In this document: positions 38,646-44,571 of the stretch, piece by piece
How positions within the stretch are numbered: position 1 is the first letter of the stretch
Layout: each line of letters starts with the position of its first letter
IMG/VR virus record: IMGVR_UViG_3300048592_001105
Span: 1 to 44,571 of that record
Strand: one strand, 5' to 3'
DNA from: a virus
DNA length: 44,571 nucleotides
The notes under the pieces: generated by a model
The model's input: the letters and a program-made list of their open reading frames with translations, nothing else
Told to the model about the DNA's origin: nothing
Database searches by the model: none
Position numbers and translations under genes: made by a program

Positions 38646-40182
38646 AGCGCAAAGACCATCCTTATGGTCACGAGTGCAAAGCGTCTTCATGCCCTCGGCA
38701 TGGAACGCACCGCCGCAGGTTGATAACCCTTATCATTCAACATCACGCGAGCCCGGCTCGACCAGCGGGTGGAACCCGCCCTCGTCAAATGTCGACGAAT
38801 CGCTCCTGCCTGTCCTTACGACCCTCCGCGATCAATCCCGCGACCTCGACCGAAACGAGAGCATCGCCCGCGGTGGACTTGAAAATTACGTCACCAACGT
38901 GGTCGGCGACGGACTGCGGCCTCAGTCCCGCATCGATCACGATCTGATCGGGATCACTGAGGAAAAGGCGCGGGAGTTCGAGCGTCGTGCCGAAAAAATA
39001 TTTGCGCTTCACATGAGCAAAAACACTGCCGACTGGCACGGCACCGGAAACTTCGCCACCCTTCAGGCCCAGGCGCTGCGGGCCAGCATGCTCGATGGCG
39101 ACTGCCTCGCAGTCCGGCGTTTCAGAAATCGCCCAGGTGCGATCATGGGAACAGCCATCCAAATCATCGAGGCATCCCGCATCCGAACCCCGATGGAGAT
39201 CAAGACGGACATCGATGTGCGCGAAGGGGTCGAACTCGACAAAACCGGAATGCCGATCGCCTACCATATCGGCAAAACTGGAGCCGACCGATTCCTCGGC
39301 AGCGAGACGGTGCGCGTTCCCCGCTTTGACTCGGAAGGCACAGCGGCCGCCCTTCACCTATTCCACCAGCGCCTGCCTGGTCAGAGCCGGGGCGAGCCTT
39401 TCCTTGCTCCCGTCATCGGAAAATTCAAACAGATTTCCCGCTACAGTGAAGCCGAGATCGATGCGGCCGTCATCAATGCTTTCTTCGCTGCAGCACTGAC
39501 CAGCGATGTCGGTGGAATTTTCGGTGATCGCTCGAAAGCCCACCTTGCAAATCCTCAGACCAAGCCGCCCGAGCGCAAGCACCATAAGTTCGGCCCCGGC
39601 ACGATTCTGGAGCTTTTGCCTGGCGAGAAGCTCGAAGGCACAACGCCGGGTCGCCCGAACATGAACTTCGATGCCTTCGTGCAGGCCGTCATCAAACAGA
39701 TCGGCATCGGACTCTCAATTCCCTATGAAGTGCTCACGCAGCATTTTTCGTCGAGCTATTCCGCAGCCCGCGCCGCGATCCTTGAAGCATGGAAGGTCTT
39801 TAAAGTCCGCCGGGCCTGGCTCGTGAGCGAATTCTGCCAGCCCGTCTGGGAGTGGGTGATAGCCGACGCCATTGACAGCGGACTGCTCGATGCTCCAGGA
39901 TTCGACGACCCACTCAAGCGTCACGCCTACCTCACAACGCAGTGGTGCGGCACGGAAATGGAAGCCATCGATCCGCTCAAGGAAGCGAAAGCCAGCGAAA
40001 TTGAAATCGCCATCGGGGTGAAATCGCGTCGATTCATCGTGGAGAGTCAGGGCCGCGACTTTGACAAACAGACCCAGGAGTATGAGGAAGAGAAGGAGAT
40101 CTTCGCCGACCCGGCAGCACAAAACCAAAGCATGGGCAACACGAATTCCGGGCAGGAACGTCCGCAATCTGCGGACAGCTGA
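38629..40182 (+). CDS. Portal protein, lambda family
   Basis: A 517-aa portal of the lambda gpB type. Features: LRDQSRDLDRNESIARGGLE near the N-terminus, then NYVTNVVGDGLRPQSRI, DGDCLAVRRFRNRPG, IQIIEASRIRTP, HLFHQRLPGQSRGEPFLAPV and LSIPYEVLTQHFSSSYSAAR, all typical of this family. The C-terminal tail is acidic and polar (QEYEEEKEIFADPAAQNQS). It forms the dodecameric gate for DNA entry. A GAGG site sits within the end of the gpW-like gene. Confidence 0.92.
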   Translation: MQYLVKAQRPSLWSRVQSVFMPSAWNAPPQVDNPYHSTSREPGSTSGWNPPSSNVDESLLPVLTTLRDQSRDLDRNESIARGGLENYVTNVVGDGLRPQSRIDHDLIGITEEKAREFERRAEKIFALHMSKNTADWHGTGNFATLQAQALRASMLDGDCLAVRRFRNRPGAIMGTAIQIIEASRIRTPMEIKTDIDVREGVELDKTGMPIAYHIGKTGADRFLGSETVRVPRFDSEGTAAALHLFHQRLPGQSRGEPFLAPVIGKFKQISRYSEAEIDAAVINAFFAAALTSDVGGIFGDRSKAHLANPQTKPPERKHHKFGPGTILELLPGEKLEGTTPGRPNMNFDAFVQAVIKQIGIGLSIPYEVLTQHFSSSYSAARAAILEAWKVFKVRRAWLVSEFCQPVWEWVIADAIDSGLLDAPGFDDPLKRHAYLTTQWCGTEMEAIDPLKEAKASEIEIAIGVKSRRFIVESQGRDFDKQTQEYEEEKEIFADPAAQNQSMGNTNSGQERPQSADS

Positions 40183-40301
40183 AAGCTTTACAGGAAAAGC
40201 CTCTTCGGGATATTCTTCGCCTTGCCTCTCACGAGAGTCTTCCCGGACTGCTCACTCCTCACCCCCTCGAAATCACGCCCCCAACCACCCGGAGCCCTTG
40301 C

Positions 40302-41507
40302 TTGTCTTTTGCTCTGAACTACATCACAAGCACCCCATGGGCCATCACCGAAGACTCGCTGCGGTCCATGATTGCCATTGCGACTGAACACGGATCAATC
40401 GAAGCACTTGAAAAAGTGCGTGGCACAAGGGCCAAAAACACCGAGCGCGCGACAGTTCGCAGCGGGGTGGGCATCATCCCCATTCGCGGCCCTCTCTTCA
40501 AGCACGCAAACCTGATGACCGATCACTGCGGCGCCACCTCCTATGAGATGGTGATGCGCGATTTTCATCAAATGCTGGCATCATCTGAGGTTCGCAGCAT
40601 AGTTTTCGATATCGATTCGCCAGGCGGCGAAGCCAACGGCACATCGGAACTATCCGATGCGATCTTTGCAGCTCGCGGCCTAAAGCCCACGGCCGCCTAC
40701 ATCGGCGGAACCGGAGCCAGCGCCGCCTACTGGATTGCGAGTGCCTGCGACAAGGTCTTTGCCGCAGATTCGGCCATCATTGGAAGTATCGGCGTGCAGC
40801 TTGCTCTGCATAACGAAAAAAATGAAGGCGAAATCCGCTTCGTCTCCTCGCAGAGCCCCCGGAAAAACCGCGACCCTGCGACCGAGGAAGGGGCAAAAGA
40901 CATCCAGACCATCATCGATGGCCTTGCTGAAGTCTTTATCGGTAAAGTCGCCCGAAATCGCGGTGTCGACCGCGCGGCCGTCCTTGAAAAGTTCGGCCAG
41001 GGCGCTGTCTTCGTCGCCTCGGACGCGATGAGTCGCGGCCTGATCGATCAACTTTCAACGCTCGAAAGCGTCATCTCAAATCTTGGAGAACATCAATTGG
41101 CATCCGATCAGCCAATCACTGCTGAATTTATCAAAGAAAGCCATCCGGCCGTTGCCGAGCATTTCATGCAGCTCGGCGCCGAGCGCGCTTTGGTCAAAGT
41201 CCTTGCCGATCAGAAGCGTTCGGAATCAATCAAAGGCATGGCCGAGGGACTCGTCTCAAACGAATTCTGCCAGACCCTGATTTCGAGCGACATGACTGCA
41301 GCCGATGCAGCCCTGGCCATCATTCAGGAGGCAAAGAAAAACCCACAAAAGCCAAAAAAAGGCCCAAAAGAGTCCTTTGAAAGCCAGCTAGAAGGGCTCG
41401 ACGTACCACCCAAAGACCAACCTTCATCCGCATCACTTGCCGAGCAGCAGGACTGCATTCTTGCTCTCGCCCAAAAAGTCGATGGCTTGAAAATTAAAGG
41501 AACTTAA
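40302..41507 (+). CDS. Head maturation protease, S49 (SppA/lambda gpC) family
   Basis: A 401-aa protein starting at TTG 40302 (GGAG upstream). The peptidase domain has VGIIPIRGPLFKHANLM, IVFDIDSPGGEANGTSELSD, and YIGGTGASAAYWIASACDKV with nucleophile S140, followed by SAIIGSIGV; K188 is a candidate partner lysine. The C-terminal 130 residues are charged and helical, like the lambda gpC segment that also encodes scaffold Nu3. An internal in-frame ATG at 41166 might yield a scaffold, without a strong site. It cleaves the portal and scaffold during head assembly. Confidence 0.88.
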   Translation: MSFALNYITSTPWAITEDSLRSMIAIATEHGSIEALEKVRGTRAKNTERATVRSGVGIIPIRGPLFKHANLMTDHCGATSYEMVMRDFHQMLASSEVRSIVFDIDSPGGEANGTSELSDAIFAARGLKPTAAYIGGTGASAAYWIASACDKVFAADSAIIGSIGVQLALHNEKNEGEIRFVSSQSPRKNRDPATEEGAKDIQTIIDGLAEVFIGKVARNRGVDRAAVLEKFGQGAVFVASDAMSRGLIDQLSTLESVISNLGEHQLASDQPITAEFIKESHPAVAEHFMQLGAERALVKVLADQKRSESIKGMAEGLVSNEFCQTLISSDMTAADAALAIIQEAKKNPQKPKKGPKESFESQLEGLDVPPKDQPSSASLAEQQDCILALAQKVDGLKIKGT

Positions 41508-41902
41508 TGGACTTTAACCCTTCCTATCGGGTCGTGGACTCCTACACGCCTCGCCTGATCCATCGCGGCAACTTCCCCACCTACCGCGGATCAGTAACGA
41601 TTGAACAAGGTCAAATTTTGAAGCTGGGCTCTGTGCTCGGCCGCAAGACCGCAAGCGGCAAGTACGTCCTCTGCAGCAAGACTGCCGATGATGGAACAAC
41701 TGCCATCACGGACGGCAGCGAAAAGCCGGTCTGCATTCTGCAGGTCGACATCGATGCCACGGAGTCCGATAAATTCGCTCCGGTATTTCGCACAGGCGCT
41801 TTTCTCGGACTTGATCTTGTGCTTGGCAAGGGCCACACACTGCAGTCCGTCGACGATGATCTCAGCCTGCGTTCGATCTATATCGAGAAAGGGGAGGACT
41901 GA
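41507..41902 (+). CDS. Head decoration protein, lambda gpD family
   Basis: A 131-aa protein whose start overlaps the protease stop by one base. The family pattern is present: a short N-terminal strand (YTPRLIHRGNFPTYRGSVTI), EQGQILKLGSVLG, KTADDGTTAITDGSEKPVCI and APVFRTGAFLG. It trimerises on the capsid surface to stabilise the expanded head. It directly precedes the major capsid gene, as in lambda. Confidence 0.85.
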   Translation: MDFNPSYRVVDSYTPRLIHRGNFPTYRGSVTIEQGQILKLGSVLGRKTASGKYVLCSKTADDGTTAITDGSEKPVCILQVDIDATESDKFAPVFRTGAFLGLDLVLGKGHTLQSVDDDLSLRSIYIEKGED

Positions 41903-41907
41903 GATAT

Positions 41908-42933
41908 ATGGCTCTTCCCATTTACGGCACCTACTACCTCAATCGCCTGATTACGCGCATCGTGCCAAAGCCCAAGTTCTTTCTCGATCGCTTCTTCCCG
42001 ACTGAAGTGCAGTCGACCAAAGAGGATGTCTATTTCGATGAAGCTCCCGGTGTCAAAGCCGGTATTGCTCCCTTCGTGCATCCCCTTGTCGAGGCACCCA
42101 TGTTCCGTGAGCAGGGCTACCGGACCAAATCCCTGCGGCCCGCTTATATCAAAGAAAAGACCGGACTCACTCCCGATCGTGGCAACGTCCGCATTGCCGG
42201 CGAGGCCTTCGGCGGCGAACTGACTCCGATGCAGCGCCTTGAACTCATGCTTGCGCGTGATGTCGCCCGTCTTCAGGAACGCTGGCGAAACCGCCTGGAA
42301 CTCATGGCGGCCGAGGTAGTCAAAACCGGGAAGCTCACCATCAAAGGTGACGGGATCGACGCTGTACTGGACTTTGAACGCTCGGCAAGCCTCACAAAAA
42401 AACTCACTGGCGACAAGGCATGGACGAACAAGGATCTCCCCATGCGCCAGCACTTTGAAGGGGTCCAGCGCGAGGTTGCTTCGCTCAACCTTGGTCAGAC
42501 GCGGCCCTATAACGTCATCATGGGACCTGAAGCGTATGACCTCTTCGCTGCGAACAACGAGGTCAAAAGTCTTCTGAATGAAATGATTCGCGGAGCCGAT
42601 CTGGAGCTGCAGATCACGCCCGGCACACAGTCCTTTGAGAGCCTTGTCTATAAAGGCAAGTTCGGTAACGTCCGCCTCTGGGTTTACGAAGCCATGTCCG
42701 ATGACGGCAAGCTCTACATTGAACCGAAGCAGGCCCTCTTTTTCTGCGACAGCATCCAGGGCGTTCAGTTCTTCGGAGCCATCCAGGATCTCGACGCCAA
42801 CCTGATGGCACTTAAGACCTTCCTCAAAAGCTGGAAGATCGAGGACCCAAGCCAGCGCATCGTCCTTTTGCAATCGGCGCCCGTCCTTGCAACCTTTGAC
42901 CCGAACACGGCCTGCCTTCTCAATGTTGCCTGA
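41908..42933 (+). CDS. Major capsid protein, lambda gpE family
   Basis: A 341-aa capsid subunit, same length as lambda gpE. Recognisable parts: FFPTEVQSTKEDVYFDE, APFVHPLVEAPMFREQGYRT, LRPAYIKEKTGLTP, and LMLARDVARLQERWRNRLEL, and near the end FFGAIQDLDANL and SAPVLATFDPNTACLLNV. It forms the icosahedral shell. The AGATATATGG start context shows no strong ribosome binding site; reinitiation after the decoration protein, 5 nt upstream, is probable. Confidence 0.92.
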   Translation: MALPIYGTYYLNRLITRIVPKPKFFLDRFFPTEVQSTKEDVYFDEAPGVKAGIAPFVHPLVEAPMFREQGYRTKSLRPAYIKEKTGLTPDRGNVRIAGEAFGGELTPMQRLELMLARDVARLQERWRNRLELMAAEVVKTGKLTIKGDGIDAVLDFERSASLTKKLTGDKAWTNKDLPMRQHFEGVQREVASLNLGQTRPYNVIMGPEAYDLFAANNEVKSLLNEMIRGADLELQITPGTQSFESLVYKGKFGNVRLWVYEAMSDDGKLYIEPKQALFFCDSIQGVQFFGAIQDLDANLMALKTFLKSWKIEDPSQRIVLLQSAPVLATFDPNTACLLNVA

Positions 42934-43210
42934 AACGGACGAGGCTTTTGAATCAGAAGGACAGCCCTTCATGGGCACGCTGACTTCGTTTGATCTGCCT
43001 TCAGAGGCCGGTACACCAGGGCTTCTGACCCGGGTGCATCGGCTCCTTATAGGCGATGAGATTTCGGATGGTCTTTCGGAAAAGGCCGTCATCAGACGGA
43101 CAGTGAACGGCGAATCGTTTGAGATTAAAAACCGCATTCGATCCGGTGTTGGAATTACCGAGCTTGATCTGGCGAAAGTCGAATCCTCACCTTTTGAGAG
43201 AAACTTTTGA
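42923..43210 (+). CDS. Head-tail joining protein (FII-like)
   Basis: From ATG 42923, overlapping the capsid stop, a 95-aa protein. It is acidic and beta-rich (GTLTSFDLPSEAGTPGLLTR, VHRLLIGDEISDGLSEKAVI, RRTVNGESFEIKNRIRSGVG). Size and gene position right after the capsid gene match lambda gpFII-type attachment proteins. Sequence evidence alone is moderate. Confidence 0.6.
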   Translation: MLPETDEAFESEGQPFMGTLTSFDLPSEAGTPGLLTRVHRLLIGDEISDGLSEKAVIRRTVNGESFEIKNRIRSGVGITELDLAKVESSPFERNF

Positions 43211-43698
43211 ACTCTGACCTTCCGCTGATCCGCATAAGGGCCGAGATCGAAAAGTGCCTCTCCCGGGCACTGCCCGATTTCAAGCGGTTCAATGCCCGCG
43301 TGACAAAGCTCTCTGAAGCGGACCTGCCGTGTCTGAATCTCTACTTTCACAGGGATCGTCTCGTAAAAAACCAGAATCTCCATGATGACAGGGAGGTTCG
43401 TTTTGAAATCGAAGCATGCTTCAAGGCACATTCTGATGCAGAGAGTGAGCTGTCATTGGCCAGAAGGCGCATCGAGGATGCCATCGAAGGAAACCAGGAA
43501 CTAAGAAATATCGTAACGGACTGGTCCTTTCACATGGTGGACTTCGCTCATGAAATGGTCGGAAACGTGCGCATTGCCGCTCTGGCCATCACTTGCTCGA
43601 TCGAGTACATGAGGCCACGCCTTCCGCCTGCGGCTGAGTTTGCTGGCCCGCTCAGAGAGGTCTGGATCAACAGGGAGAAGACTCCATGGACGAACTGA
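43207..43698 (+). CDS. Tail terminator-like protein (gpU/neck type)
   Basis: A 163-aa protein beginning at TTG 43207 on top of the previous stop. IRAEIEKCLSRAL, then LPCLNLYFHRDRL, then REVRFEIEACFKA and LARRRIEDAIEGNQELRNIV resemble the gpU/tail-terminator group that caps the tail and joins it to the head. The match is by layout and position between FII-like and baseplate genes. Confidence 0.55.
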   Translation: MNSDLPLIRIRAEIEKCLSRALPDFKRFNARVTKLSEADLPCLNLYFHRDRLVKNQNLHDDREVRFEIEACFKAHSDAESELSLARRRIEDAIEGNQELRNIVTDWSFHMVDFAHEMVGNVRIAALAITCSIEYMRPRLPPAAEFAGPLREVWINREKTPWTN

Positions 43699-44342
43699 CG
43701 ACGGAACTTCTCGTCGTGATCCAGGACCTTCAAAGGCGGGTGAATAACCTCCTTCGGCCTGGACGGATCATCGCAGTTGATCCAAAAGCCGAAACCGTTC
43801 GCGTTCGACTATCCGATGGCGACGGCTCGGAAGGAAGCCTGCCGCTGGATACTCCCTGGATCAAGGTCATGCAGGAGCGCGCCGGCGAAACGTCGAGCTG
43901 GGAGTTTCCAGAAATCGGTGAGCAGGTTCTGGTGCTCTCGCCTGGTGGCGAACTCAGTGGCGGCCTGGTTGGACATGCGATTCATTATGCAGACCGCCCA
44001 TCGCCGTCCACCGACTCCAAGGTCAAGATCCATCGCTTTTCGGATGGCTTTTCCTTCAGCTATGACCAGACCACGCATACGCTTCTGATCTCCCGCCCTT
44101 CTCAGCTCAGCATCGTCATCGATGCCGAAAAGCTCCAGGTCAAAGCCAAAACTGTTGAGTTTCAGACTGAAAAAGCAGCCATTCGCAACGCAGCCGGCGA
44201 CGAATTTTTGGGACTCACATCAAAGGCGTTCAAGTCGGTTGAAAGTTCCAAGACGGCCACGATGATGGGACCTCAACCTCTTCTCCCTGCCTCAACTGAA
44301 CTGAGAGGATTGACCACAAAAATGGATTCGTTTGGAGGATAA
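43686..44342 (+). CDS. Baseplate assembly protein V (P2 gpV-like)
   Basis: A 218-aa protein overlapping the previous gene by 13 nt. The N-terminal OB-like domain (RVNNLLRPGRIIAVDPKAET, VRVRLSDGDGSEG, TPWIKVMQERAGETSSWEFP, EIGEQVLVLSPGGELSGGLV) is typical of the Phage_base_V family. A beta-rich C-terminus follows (TLLISRPSQLSIVIDAEKLQ, VKAKTVEFQTEKAA) that would form the spike helix. It is the membrane-piercing spike of contractile tails, so the virion is probably a myophage. Confidence 0.88.
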   Translation: MDELTTELLVVIQDLQRRVNNLLRPGRIIAVDPKAETVRVRLSDGDGSEGSLPLDTPWIKVMQERAGETSSWEFPEIGEQVLVLSPGGELSGGLVGHAIHYADRPSPSTDSKVKIHRFSDGFSFSYDQTTHTLLISRPSQLSIVIDAEKLQVKAKTVEFQTEKAAIRNAAGDEFLGLTSKAFKSVESSKTATMMGPQPLLPASTELRGLTTKMDSFGG

Positions 44343-44345
44343 CCC

Positions 44346-44531
44346 TTGCCACTCGCAGGCACTGATAGCGCACTAGCCGATGCTCTCCATGCTGCCGCCA
44401 CTGCCACCAGCGGTGATGCAAAATCGGCCTGGAAAAAAGTGGCAGAAATTATCATCAGCCACATTACTGGCAATTCTCTCGTCACCGGGACCACTCCCAA
44501 TGGCCCTCTGACCAACGGAAAGGTCACATGA
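44346..44531 (+). CDS. Small phage tail-associated hypothetical protein
   Basis: A 61-aa protein with a TTG start at 44346, 4 nt after gpV. An alanine-rich helix (ALADALHAAATATSGDAKSA) precedes IIISHITGNSLVTGTTPNGP, a pattern I associate with small proteins between gpV and gpW in P2-like tails. Its stop overlaps the gpW/gp25 start (ATGA). Function unknown. Confidence 0.6.
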   Translation: MPLAGTDSALADALHAAATATSGDAKSAWKKVAEIIISHITGNSLVTGTTPNGPLTNGKVT

Positions 44532-44571
44532 TCGGAATGGACGAAGTCACCGGCCGGCGCATCGAAGGCGA
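44528..44571 (+). CDS. Baseplate gpW/gp25-like protein, 5' end only
   Basis: The first 14 codons read MIGMDEVTGRRIEG and run off the window. Proteins of the P2 gpW/T4 gp25 family typically begin M-x-G-M-x-x-x-T-G-R-x-(I/L)-x-G. The ATGA overlap and gene order after gpV agree with this. It would form part of the baseplate wedge. Only the N-terminus is visible. Confidence 0.65.
   Translation, partial: MIGMDEVTGRRIEG

Noticed and set aside
41878-43431. 517-codon minus-strand frame opposite the capsid gene
   Set aside because: Despite its length it is antisense to the major capsid and joining genes, whose families are clear.
1-44571. CRISPR arrays, tRNA or rRNA genes, insertion sequences
   Set aside because: No regularly spaced repeats, tRNA signatures, transposase motifs or paired terminal inverted repeats were seen by eye.

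Overview
The window is a Gram-negative bacterial segment carrying most of a tailed-phage genome (prophage or phage-derived element). The phage replication and structural modules are separated by about 19.6 kb of accessory cargo. Sec signals, lipoboxes and outer-membrane-style lipoproteins indicate a Gram-negative host. The many secreted orphan proteins and the regulator/secreted-protein pair suggest a deltaproteobacterial-type or Bdellovibrionota/Oligoflexia-like lineage, but nothing here fixes the taxon. All family assignments were made by eye from motifs and from memory; no search was run.

Layout. (1) 1-3840: the 3' end of an Xre/ParS-type antitoxin overlapping a RES-domain toxin, two orphan minus-strand proteins (one with a nucleotide-binding-like N-terminus and a coiled coil, one membrane-anchored), a small Xre regulator and a small hypothetical gene. 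(2) 3840-5335: a gene-poor control region with a 20-bp perfect palindrome, a second dyad and a tandem 32-nt hairpin repeat just before the primase. (3) 5336-16206: a tightly packed, plus-strand phage early/lysis module. It holds a primase-helicase, several very small ORFs, a recombination set (RecE-like exonuclease, RecA-like ATPase, SSB, RusA), a tandem-duplicated Tad2-like (DUF2829) anti-Thoeris candidate, an endolysin with small membrane proteins, an Xre protein, a virion-like protein, an m5C DNA methyltransferase and a zinc-ribbon protein. Neighbouring genes mostly overlap by 1-8 nt. (4) 16221-35788: cargo with visibly more A/T in third codon positions.

The cargo has five blocks: two minus-strand lipoproteins; a regulator/secreted-protein pair; an eight-gene plus-strand operon of exported proteins (19286-28925) that ends in a lipoprotein polymorphic toxin plus a probable immunity gene; a minus-strand ArdA antirestriction cassette with repeated leaders and operators and a duplicated-HTH regulator; and a Sec-exported transglutaminase-like protein next to a mini-Rhs lipase-type toxin with membrane and soluble candidate immunity genes. 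(5) 35956-44571: a lambda-like head module (TerS, gpA-type TerL, gpW, portal, S49 protease, decoration protein, protein E capsid, FII-like joiner, U-like tail terminator) running into P2-like contractile-tail baseplate genes (gpV, then the first codons of a gpW/gp25 protein).

How it fits together. The early genes replicate and recombine phage DNA. Tad2-like, ArdA-like and methyltransferase genes form a distributed anti-defence set against Thoeris and restriction. The cargo is rich in toxin/immunity pairs and exported proteins, so the element looks like a phage carrying interbacterial-competition genes. The most unusual signal is the methyltransferase gene: its 3' half encodes recognisable protein motifs in two reading frames at once.
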